Assembly: GCA_032871835.1 (NCBI GenBank)
Contig: CM065299.1
Location: forward strand, 27,421,074-27,485,073
DNA length: 64,000 bases
Direction: 5' to 3'
DNA from: Dipteronia dyeriana
Taxonomy: Eukaryota; Streptophyta; Magnoliopsida; Sapindales; Sapindaceae
Under the pieces are notes generated by a model that worked only from the letters and a program-made list of their open reading frames with translations, did no database searches and was not told where the DNA came from. Positions 55,076 through 64,000 of this stretch are shown here, piece by piece (within the stretch, counting starts at the first letter, position 1; each line of letters opens with the position of its first letter). The translations under genes and the position numbers were made by a program.

Positions 55076-55969
55076 GATGGGTTAAATTCAATTTTCCTCA
55101 TGTTCAATGGCGAGATGTTAGGCAGTATTATTCTTAATCTGATGCCAAAGAGTTGGAAGATAACGTGTTAATCGATCACTATTTCGTTCATGAAAGAGAA
55201 AATAGACTTCCAACAGGTCACAAACATGATCATGACCGAGGAGATCATGATGCATGGATAGAGATCAAGGACATCATCTTCAGCACTGAATATGGAAGAT
55301 GGAGAAGGCAAAAATAAAAATAAGAAAATAAATAAATTGGGAAGATCAAAGCAGAGAGGACTATCCATTTCCAAGAATTCTCAGGGAAACAATTCGACTA
55401 ATCAGCAGCAAAGCAAGAAAGATATCGAGTATTGGAGTTATGGCACGATGGAACACAACTTGAGTGAGTGTGTGTCTAACAATGTATTAGAGGAGTTAGA
55501 TGACTATCTTATCTATTTTTTGGAAAACAAGATAGAGTCCTAGATTTTAGACTCAAGGGCGTCATTCCATACTGCCTCACATAGCGAGTTATTCAAGAAC
55601 AACGTCTCTAAAAATTTAGGTAAGGTGTATCTTGGTGTAAGATTAAGCATGCACTATTATCGGGAAGAGAGATGTGAGGATTCAGTTGAATGGGTCAGTT
55701 TGGAAGCTCGACAACGTAAGGCACGTACCGAACTTGAGGAAGAATTTGATCTTCATTGGTAGCTAGCGTTGGACGGCTATGAAACAACTTTCGTAAGTGA
55801 TAAGTGGAAGATCTTGATGACAGTCACCCAAAGAACTAAGACCGAGTCTTTTTACACAACTACCGATGGGTATGGCTAGATCGTAGTGGAGAAAGGCAAA
55901 GAGGATCCTACTCTATGTCACCAGAGGTTTGGGCACATGAGTAGTTAGGGCTTGAAGTGTGATTAACAC
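55076..55969 (+). pseudogene. Tork-like copia Gag C-terminus, protease and pre-integrase fragment
   Basis: The order is GSIILNLMPKSWK (Gag), a Lys/Asn-rich linker (55,292 on), a decayed zinc knuckle YWSYGTMEHNLSEC (usually CWNCGKxGHxxxxC), then a stop and the protease motif ILDSRASFHTASHSELF (usually DSGASFH). NLGKVYLG follows, and a pre-integrase block CHQRFGHMS. The element ends at the LTR that starts at 55,970. Confidence 0.75.
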
Positions 55970-56998
55970 TGAAAAGTGTATGTTTACTAAGGGATAATAT
56001 CATCATTTTACACTTCCAATATGATTAATTCCCTAATCTAGACATATTTACGTTCGTTCTCTTAAATAAATGTGTTGTGAAGTAATCCATGTATTTTTCA
56101 ATGTATTTTAGAGGTAATATGGTCAATTAAGAAATATGGAGAGGTCGGATGGCAAAACAAACATCATTTTCAAGTTCTGAACGTCAAACCTAGAAAGGCC
56201 ATAAAAGGCATTTATATAATTTTGACTATTCATTGTTCACTATTCACTGATGACGTGGTGAATCTGGATGCTCAATTCTAAATTCATCAGATAGTCAATT
56301 TTCATCAGTATATTGTATAAATAGGAGACCTTTCCCCCCTAATTTGGACATCCTGAATCCAAATATGATATTAGATTTGTGAAATTCTCTCTCTTTTGTT
56401 CTCAAATTCTCAGTTTAAATAAAATAGCTATTTTCTAGTTAAATTATGCCTGACTAATTTTATATAGTTGGGGCCAAAGGTGATACTGTTAGTATGGAAA
56501 ATATGATCCAATTTTGGTAAGTTTATTATTTTTTTACTTTCTCTCCTCTGATATTTGTGGAGTTTTTGACTCACTGTAGACAGACAGATATTGTCTAGCA
56601 CAGTGGGTACTTTAACCCATGTCTATCAGAGAGTGGTTTCTCCCATCTGATCTTTGTAGAGTTTTGACTCACTGTAGATAGACAGAAGTTGTCTAGCACA
56701 GTGGGTACTTTTACCCACATCTTTCATAGAGTGGTCAGTGGAGTGGAATACCCTCCCATTAATCCGGACTAAATATTAGTAATCGAATCACATTCGGATT
56801 ACCAACAGTAGATCCCTTAGCCCCAATTTTAATTTTAATTGATTTACATTTTATAACAAGCTTAATAATTAATCTAGATAATTAATTCTACAAGGACAAG
56901 TGAACAACCTCCCTGTGGTTCGACCCGGTCTTACCAGTTAATTTATTACTTTGACACTCTTATACTTGGGAGTATGAACACTTCTTTAGGAAGTGTCA
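55970..56998 (+). mobile_element. Athila 5' LTR
   Basis: It starts TGAAAAGTGTATG and ends GTGTCA at 56,998, 6 bp before the primer-binding site. A TATA box 'gtataaatagg' lies at 56,313. The U5 has 'cctccctgtggttcgacccggtcttacc', a block typical of Athila-group LTRs. A tandem pair with 'gactcactgtagacagacag' at about 56,568 and 56,658 lies upstream of it. The 3' LTR was not found before the end of the window. Confidence 0.85.
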
Positions 56999-57004
56999 AG
57001 TTTT

Positions 57005-57022
57005 TGGTGCCGCTCCCGGAGA
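57005..57022 (+). promoter_or_regulatory. Primer-binding site (tRNA-Asp type)
   Basis: TGGTGCCGCTCCCGGAGA is a slightly diverged tRNA-Asp-type site, directly after the LTR and 'agttttt'. Confidence 0.8.
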
Positions 57023-57375
57023 GGTAAGTCCGTCTTTTCTTTGTAAAAGTAATTTCTTTTTAATTTTATTTTAATTTTGCTATTTTTTTTCTCTAATCTT
57101 CCTTGTTCTCATTTTGTATTCAGTTTTTCATTTTAGTCTAGATCTAGTTTGTATTTGCATATATGTCATTTTACTTTTCACTTTTGCAGATCAGTCCCTT
57201 TTCTCTCATACTTTCACTTTAGTCCCTAGATTTATAGGTATTTGCACTTTCACCGCAACACTTGTTTATATTTACATTTACACCCTTAGAATTTTTGCAT
57301 GTTATTTTCATCACTTTTTCTTTTATTTTCTTCATTTTTGTGTATTTCACCTCCATGAACCCTCATTAAATTTGC

Positions 57376-59220
57376 ATGAGACGTTGGTCTCGAACATCTA
57401 GTGGTAGATTAATTAGGAGATCACAATCATCCACATTCACTAACAACATGGCTGAAAACACACTTAGACATCCAACAAGAAACCAAGCCGAGAACCTTTT
57501 AAACAACCTTGAAAACATATCTCAACACAACAACCATCCGCCTTATGTTGACCTTGACCAACACATTAACCCAAATCCACCTAGAACTCTTAGAGACTAC
57601 ATGAACCCCACACGTACTAGAGCACATTCATGTATAGCTTTCCCACCAAATGCAGCACACTTTAATTTTAAACCGAGAATCATTCAACTTTTACCCAATT
57701 TTCACAGTCTCGAATATGAAAACCCATATTTACATCTTAGGGAGTTTGAGAAAGTCTGTAACACTTGCACTGACCAAAACATTAGCATGGATATAATCAG
57801 GCTTAAGTTTTTCCCTTTTTTTCTAAAAAGATAAAGCTAAAACTTGGTTACAAAACCTTAGGTCAGGATCAATCCGAACTTGGAATGACATGTAACATCG
57901 GTTCTTAAAGAATTTTTTTCCACCCCATAGAACAAACTCTCTTAAGAGGCAAATCACTTCATTTACCTAAAAACCTGGGGTAACACATCACCAATGTTAG
58001 GATAGGTTCAAAGAGTTGTTAAATGTCTGTCCTTATCACAGTTTTGAAATATGGAGGATAGTGTCATATTTATACGAGGGACTCACACTCCAAAGTAGAC
58101 AAGTCATTGAAATGATATGTAATGGGGAATTCAGGGATAAAAATCTTGAAGAAGCACTTGACTATCTTGACCACATCGCTGAAAATGCACAAAATTGGGA
58201 CACCATTGATTCCTTTGAGTCCATGAGCAAACCACAACCATCCCCATCTAGTGGAGGCATTTACAATCTTAGGGAAGATCATGACCTTCAAGCTAGATTT
58301 GCATCCCTAGTTAGGAAAGTTGAAGCTTTAGAAACTAAAAAGAGTGAACGTGTAAAATCTGTACAAGAAATTGCATGACATGTATATGATTCTGATGATC
58401 ATATCACTCATAATTGCCCAACTTTACCAGCCTTAAAAGATTGCCTTCATGAACAAGTCAATGCTTTGCACACTTTCAACAAGCCAAATTCCAACTCATA
58501 CTCACAAACCTACAATCCTGGTTGGAGAAATCATCCAAACTTTAGTTAGAGGAACAACAATCAAGCTCAGTCTTCACAACCACCAGGTCTATCACATCCA
58601 CAAATACACCAGAATTTCCAAAACCCTCAAGGTTATGCGCCTTATGTCCCACCATCTAGGAAAAACCTTAAAGACACTTTGCACTCATTCATTGAGAAGC
58701 AAGAAGCCATTAATAGCCAAACTGCACAAACCTTAACAGATGTTAAATATACTTTGGAAAAAATTGCTTCTACACTCACCACACATGAAAAAGGTAAGTT
58801 TCCATCTCAACCACCACTAAATCCCAAGAGTCAGTCAAGTTCCTATGAAAATAATCAATGCCCAGATCAAGTCAAATCAATTATTACTCTTCGTAGTGGT
58901 AAAGCAATCGAAAAACCTATTCTTGATTTTGATAAAAATGATAATAAGTCATTTTCCATGGGTAAGGAAGGGGTTGATGAAACAGCTGTTGATGAAGAAA
59001 TAATTGAATCCCCACCTATACTTCTATATCCCTAGGCTCTTAAAAATTCACAGAAATCAAAGCATCCCCCAAAGATTTTTGAAATTGTCAAACAGGTAAA
59101 GATCAATATCCCTTTTTTGGACGCAATCAAACAGGTACCTTCCTATGCCAAATTTTTAAACGATCTGTGCATTGTGAAAAGGAAGCATCAGGTAAGAAAG
59201 AATGCATTTATGGCTGAGCA
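57376..59220 (+). pseudogene. Athila Gag, decayed
   Basis: The first frame (57,376-57,834) has an Arg/Asn-rich N-terminus and the Gag core FKPRIIQLLPNFHS, YLHLREFEKVCNTCTDQN, DIIRLKFFPFFLK. It shifts frame at about 57,825 and again before 58,016. The next frame has VIEMICNGEFRDKNLEEALDYLD, a heptad-like stretch, a stop, DHITHNCP, and a frame from 58,679 with EKQEAINSQTAQTL, VKSIITLRSGKAIEKP and acidic residues. A last part (KQVKINIPFLDAIKQVPSYAKFL) leads into the protease. The LRSGK and INIPFLDAI blocks identify Athila. Confidence 0.85.
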
Positions 59221-59250
59221 GGTAAGTTCCATTCTTTCCAAAAAAATATT

Positions 59251-59757
59251 TTGAAATATAAAGATCCTGACTGTCCCACTATTTCCTGCATAATTGGTAG
59301 CAGTAAAATTGAGCATGCTTTACTTGACCTAGGTGCTAGTGTAAATTTGCTCCCATACTCATTTTATCAGCTACTTAAACTTGGTGAGTTGAAACCGACT
59401 TCAACCACCCTTTTTCTTGCTGATAGGTCAATTAAAATACCAAAAGAAATAGTGGAAGATGTGTTAGTACAAGTCGATAAATTTATCTTCCCAGTAGATT
59501 TTATTGGCTTGGAAACACAACATGTTGTTAATGAGCATAAATCAATTCCTGTTATATTGGGTCGTCCATTTTTAGCCACTGCTAATGCTTTGATTAATTG
59601 CAGGAATGGAATAATGAACATGTCTTTTGGAAATATGAAAATTAAGCTTAATGTTTTCAACATGTCTAAAGAACCATTTGATGATGAAAATGAATATGAA
59701 GATGTATACATTATTGAAACCATTGTTGAAGATCATATTCAAAAGAATTCTTTCTGA
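59251..59757 (+). pseudogene. Athila aspartic protease
   Basis: The 168-codon frame is intact. It has CIIGSSKIEHALLDLGASVN (active-site DLGA, normal for this lineage), LGELKPTSTTLFLADRSIK, DKFIFPVDFIGLE, and IPVILGRPFLATANALI (the ILGRP block near the end of retropepsins). Frames before and after are broken, so it is part of a dead polyprotein although the domain itself is readable. Confidence 0.9.
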
Positions 59758-59905
59758 AGTTTTTTTGACTAATTCACCTGAGTCATGCACGCATTCACAT
59801 CTTGATAATTGTTTGCAGGTTGTCGAAGAAGAAGGAGACACTTCAGATTTTAAAGATTTGGAACAGAAAGATGATGAGCTAGAAGAAAAAGCACATTAAC
59901 TGCAC

Positions 59906-60756
59906 TTGAAGTCCTTACCAATAGGACTCAAATATGCGTACCTTGGAGACGAGCATACCTACCCAGTGGTAATCTCTTCTAATCTCACAGAAGAGCAAGA
60001 AGGTAAGTTGCTTCATGTTTTAAAGAAAAATAAGAATGCAATTGGTTGGACTTTGAAAGATTTGAAAGACATTAACCCATTGATTTGTTCACATCGAAAA
60101 AATTTAGAGGAAAATGCTAAAACATATCGACAACCCCAAAGAAGACTTAACCCACACATGAAAGAAGTTGTCAAGACCGAAGTCCTTAAATTACTTGACG
60201 TGGGAATTATCTACCCTATCTCTGATAGTAAGTGGGTGAGTCCTACAAAAGTTGTACCAAAAAAATCTGGAATCGCTGTTGTTAAGAATGAAAAGGGTGA
60301 GTTAATTCCAACTCGTGTTCCATCTAGTTGGCGCTTGTGCATTGATTATAGAAAATTAAATGATGCCACTAGAAAATATCATTTTCCCCTTCCATTCCTT
60401 GACCAGATTTTAGAAAGAGTAGCAGAACATCCCTACTACTGCTTTCTTGATGGGTATTCAGGATACTATCAAATTACCATTACATTAGAAGACCAAGAAA
60501 ATACCATATTCACATGTCCTTTTGGGACCTTTGCATTTAGAAGAATGCCATTTGGTTTGTGTAATGCTCCAACCACATTTCAACGATGCATGCTAAGCAT
60601 TTTTAGTGACATGATTGAACATTGTTTAGAGGCCTTTATGGATGATTTAACTGTGTTTGGGAATTCTTTTGATGATTGTCTGAATAACTTGGAAAGAGTC
60701 TTGAAACGTTGCATAGAAAAAGGACTTGTGCTTAACTGGGAAAAATGTCATTAGAT
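59906..60756 (+). pseudogene. Athila reverse transcriptase
   Basis: The frame has 282 codons. After LPIGLKYAYLGDEHTYPVV come NAIGWTLKDLKDINPLIC, LLDVGIIYPISDSKWVSP, WRLCIDYRKLNDATRK, FTCPFGTFAFRRMPFGLCNA and the catalytic FMDD at 60,635-60,646. The frame stops after NWEKCH at 60,754. The rest of the domain (IVLGHVVLSKGI, FYKRFIKDFSVISKPL) continues beyond with another stop at about 60,893. RT sequence and order place the element in Athila. Confidence 0.92.
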
Positions 60757-61060
60757 GACCAAATCTAGAATTGTTTTGGGTCATGTTGTGTTATCAAAAG
60801 GAATCGATGTTGATAAGGCAACAATTGAAGTCATTTCGAAGTTACCACTACCACAAACAGTTAAAGATGTGCGGTCATTTTTAGAACATGCATGATTTTA
60901 TAAGAGGTTTATTAAAGATTTCAGTGTCATATCTAAACCACTTTGTAACCTCTCATTAAAAGATGCAAAGTTTGAATGGACACAAGAGTGTCAAGAGTCT
61001 TTTGAAAAGATAATTATACTTTTAACATCTGCTCCTATCATGCAATCCACTGATTGATCC

Positions 61061-61438
61061 TTGCCTTTTGAACTGATTTGTGATGCGAGTGATTTTATTG
61101 TTGGAGCTATCTTAGGACAGAGAAGAGAAGGTAAGCCTTTTGCGATTTATTACGCAAGTAAAACTTTGAATTTTGCACAAATGAATTACATCATCAATGA
61201 GAAAGAATTACCTGCTATGATATTTGTATTGGATAAATTTCGGTCATACTTGATTGGCGCTTCAACCATTGTTTTTACTGATCAAGCTACTTTGAAGTAT
61301 TTAATGTCTAAACAGGATGTAAAGCCAAGATTGATTTGCTGGATTTTGTTGCTACAAGAATTCGATCTCACAGTCAAGGATAAAAAGAGTGCTGAAAATG
61401 TTGTTGCAGACAATCTATCACGACTCACCGCTGAGTAG
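61061..61438 (+). pseudogene. Athila RNase H domain
   Basis: The 125-codon frame has [19 protein letters not shown] (first catalytic Asp), the Glu-containing [33 protein letters not shown] and [13 protein letters not shown]. It follows RT after a TGA at about 61,055. Confidence 0.9.
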
Positions 61439-62762
61439 TCATTTGATAAAGCATCCATCAGTGATTCTTTTTTTGATGATCTTTTATTCTCTATCACAAC
61501 TTTACCTTGGTATGTTGACATTGTTAATTATCTCGCAACAGGAATGATCCACTCGATTGGAATGCATAGGATAAAAAGAAATTTTTGACCGAGACAAAAC
61601 ATTTTTACTGGGATGACCCGTACTTATTCAAGTATTGTCCTGATCAAATTGTTTGATGGTAAGTAATGTCACTGAATTTTGTCATTTTGAAGCAAATGGT
61701 GGTCATTTTTTGTCAAAGAAAACGGCTGTAAAAATCTTACAGTGTGGATTTTATTCGCCCACCTTGTTTAAAGACGCACATGTATTCTGTAAAACCTGTG
61801 AAAATTGTCAAAAGTTAAGATCCATTCCAAACGAAACATGATACCCTTAAACCCCATTCTTATCATTGAAATATTTGATTGTTGGGGAATTGATTTTATG
61901 GGTCCATTTCCATAGTCATTTAGATTTTTTTACATTTTGGTTGCCGTTGATTATGTGTCAAAATGGGTTTAGGCAATTCCTTGTCGAAATAATGATCACA
62001 AAACAATGATTAAGTTTTTAAAGGAAAATCTTTTGAGTCGATTTGGAATCCCTCAAGCCATTATCAGTGATGGAGGGAAACACTTTTGTAACAAACCTTT
62101 TGAGTCTTTAATGATGAAATATGGAGTCACACATAAAATTGCCACACCATACCACCCTTAAACAAGTAGTCAAGTTGAGTTAGCAAATAAGGAGATAAAA
62201 CAGATCTTGCAACCCTGATCGAAAAGATTGGTCTCTTAGACTAAATGATGCACTTTGGGCTTACGGTACTGCATTCAAAACATCTTTGGGTATGTGTCAT
62301 TATCGTTTAGTTTATGGAAAACCTTGTCACTTACCTGTTGAACTTGAGAAAAAAGCATATTGGGAGATTAAAGCTTTCAATTCTAACCTAAATGATGCTG
62401 GTGAATTGTAAATAAATGAGCTTGAGGAATTAAGAAATGATGCATATGAAAATACAAAAATTCTTAAAGAAAAATCTAAAACCATTCTTGACAAACAAAT
62501 TTTAAGAAGATTATTTGAAGTTGATCAAAAGGTTTTGCTTTATAATTCTTGACTTCATTTATTTCATGACAAATTGAAATAAAAATGGAGTGGTCCATTT
62601 GTTATGAAACACGTGTATCCATATGGTGCCCTTGACATTGAGAATCCGAGGAATGGTAATGTGTTTAAAGTAAATGGACAACGTGTGAAACCATTCTTAG
62701 AAGATACAGATTTTCAAGAAGACTTTGCCGTCCTTTCTGACCCTTGTTACAACGGTGAGTAG
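61439..62762 (+). pseudogene. Athila integrase, decayed
   Basis: After WYVDIVNYLATGMI there is a frameshifted zinc domain (frame 61,653-61,841: ending [13 protein letters not shown]). The core has [10 protein letters not shown] (first Asp), IISDGGKHFCNKPFE (second Asp) and [14 protein letters not shown] (catalytic Glu) interrupted by stops. The C-terminal end FKVNGQRVKPFLEDTDF...DPCYNGE finishes at the stop at about 62,760. At least six in-frame stops are visible. Confidence 0.85.
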
Positions 62763-62961
62763 ACAAATCTTTTTCTTTTGACTTAATTTGTGTTTGCAAT
62801 TATTATTTTTGTTTTTGTTCGCTTTTACGTTTTGAATTTTTGCTTGGTGTGTTTTGCTATATAACCCCGGTTAAGTCGCGGATAACGGTACTCCATGACA
62901 ATTCAAATCGGTTTAATTCAATTTTCCAAATAACTGATCCCCAAAACAAGACATGGAAAAC

Positions 62962-63505
62962 ATTTTCACAAACCTGTGAAAAAGTTTTCCATTGTTACCC
63001 CAAAATGCTCTGAAAAAGATTTACAAAGCACCTTCCGAAAGATTACGCTTACTGATGATGAACAACATTCCTGCTGATATTCGCTGGTTGATCGAAGCTA
63101 AGGTATGTCTAGTATGTGAGTCTGATGATTCATTTATATCTTACATGTCTGATTTTGGAAGAAGCAACCTTGCAAGAAAATGAAGAGCTAATAAGTTAGG
63201 CGTTACTTGTCACAAATGTGCATGTACAACTTGCAACACACGTTGTTGTTCTTTAGGAATGGTGTCTAATAATCGAGAAGATATAACTTTATTCATTAGA
63301 CATGGTTTTGCGTTGGGAGTTATTGGATAATATCTTAACGACTCTTTATGCACATCCTAGTGAATATGTGCAAATGGAAATTGACCGATTATGGCCACAA
63401 TTTCAAAAAGAACATGCACAATATAGTCTTGGGAATCTGACTTTAAAATACCATGTTTGCCAATTTATAAGAAAATTGGATGGGAAGCATATCCCCGACC
63501 CATAG
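62962..63505 (+). pseudogene. Cysteine-rich coding-like region downstream of the integrase
   Basis: Codons are readable in two frames with one stop and one shift: ERLRLLMMNNIPADIRWLIE, a stop, VTCHKCACTTCNTRCCSLGM, NREDITLFIRHGF, then LLDNILTTLYAHPSEYVQ, IDRLWPQFQKEHAQYSLGNL and YHVCQFIRKLDGK. The C-x2-C-x-C-x2-C-x3-C-C cluster suggests metal binding. I do not recognise the family. It lies 200 bp after the end of integrase on the same strand, where Athila elements may carry an extra ORF, but it has no env-like signal peptide or membrane segment. Confidence 0.45.
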
Positions 63506-63724
63506 AGGGCATTGAATATGTTTCTGGACATAAAACCTGAGGAAGATGTGAGCCACAATCACAACTACCAGTTAATATCCTTTTGTTTTTATTATCTTTT
63601 TCCCTCCGCATTTAATGTCTTTTGTAATTATTGTTGTTTACTTTTGATTTTTGAACCATTTGGATCTAATATCAATGACGAATACGTTGCCCTATACATA
63701 TATGTGTATCATTGTGTTACCTTT

Positions 63725-63745
63725 TCGGGATCTATAAATACAAGT
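63725..63745 (+). promoter_or_regulatory. TATA-like sequence upstream of the LOG-like reading frame
   Basis: GGATCTATAAATACAAG lies about 80 bp before the ATG at 63,812. It could be a promoter carried with the LOG-like sequence or part of the retrotransposon. Confidence 0.4.
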
Positions 63746-63811
63746 ATTTGTTTTTTTTTTTGCTTCAAAGCACTCATAAACATTCAAAATAAAAATTCAG
63801 AGAGTGCATTA

Positions 63812-64000
63812 ATGGCGTCACCTTCAACTAAACTATTCACAAACATTTATGTGTTTGGTGCCATTAATTATGGGAAATGCAGAGAGTTTGTTAAGGTTGC
63901 AACTCATCTTGGTAAAGTTTTGGCTAAGCAAAAAATACACCTAGTGTATGGATGAGGTAACTTGGGATTAATAGGGTGTGTTTCACGAGCTGCACGAGAC
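63812..64000 (+). pseudogene. LOG-like (cytokinin riboside 5'-monophosphate phosphoribohydrolase family) fragment
   Basis: From ATG 63,812 there are 47 codons, a TGA at 63,953-63,955, then GNLGLIGCVSRAAR to the window edge. FTNIYVFGAINYGKCREF corresponds to the N-terminal strand of LOG proteins (normally with CVFCGS), and HLGKVLAKQKIHLVYG, stop, GNLGLIG to the VYGGGxxGLMG nucleotide-binding loop. The stop replaces the middle Gly of the triplet (GGA to TGA). Intact members release active cytokinin from its nucleotide. The conserved Cys and Ser of the first loop are also lost. No intron interrupts the readable part. The rest lies beyond the window. It is downstream of an Athila integrase on the same strand. 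Confidence 0.75.

Noticed and set aside
59906..60756. Integrated pararetrovirus as the source of the RT
   Set aside because: The order protease-RT-RNase H-integrase, LTR and primer-binding site identify an LTR retrotransposon of the Athila group; no movement or coat protein is present.
63812..64000. Functional LOG gene
   Set aside because: The nucleotide-binding loop is interrupted by a stop and the conserved Cys/Ser of the first loop are replaced, so the visible part cannot give an active enzyme.

Overview
This window is AT-rich plant nuclear DNA, most likely from an angiosperm with a repeat-rich genome. I see no intact housekeeping gene. Nearly everything recognisable is a mobile element: Ty3/gypsy elements of the Athila and Tat groups, Ty1/copia elements (one SIRE-like, one Tork-like, one further lineage), LINE fragments, Mutator-like elements, and small hAT, Tourist and foldback elements. 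The genus cannot be named from this sequence. Almost every reading frame of the large elements is broken by stops and frameshifts, so this looks like old heterochromatic or pericentromeric DNA.

Layout, 1-14.4 kb: the end of a large Mutator-like element with a SWIM transposase tail and a convergent GRF zinc-finger gene; two 5'-truncated LINE tails; a gypsy LTR followed by a decayed Athila gag-pol; the 3' part of a SIRE-like copia element on the minus strand; and a minus-strand Tat integrase fragment.

Layout, 14.4-29.2 kb: a cluster of short DNA transposons, many with terminal inverted repeats and target-site duplications readable by eye. They are one Tourist-like element, several hAT-type elements, foldback elements, a Pack-MULE candidate and a long-TIR MULE. 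Several are nested. The rest is unannotatable AT-rich DNA.

Layout, 29.2-45.5 kb: a minus-strand LINE split by a copia 3' LTR; a nearly complete but decayed SIRE-like copia element with PBS, gag, protease, integrase, RT, RNase H, PPT and part of the 3' LTR; an LTR fragment of the copia family seen at 30-32 kb; a Tat promoter region; and a second copy of the LTR seen at 9-12 kb.

Layout, 45.5-64 kb: a minus-strand Athila-type element interrupted by a SIRE-like solo LTR; a Tork-like copia gag-protease interrupted by an Athila-type solo LTR; and a plus-strand Athila element with LTR, PBS, gag, protease, RT, RNase H and integrase. Downstream of this integrase are a cysteine-rich coding-like region and then the N-terminal part of a LOG-like (cytokinin-activating phosphoribohydrolase family) gene with a premature stop. 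The 3' LTR was not seen before the window ends. The LOG-like sequence is therefore either cargo of the retrotransposon or a neighbouring pseudogene, and it is the observation I would follow up first.
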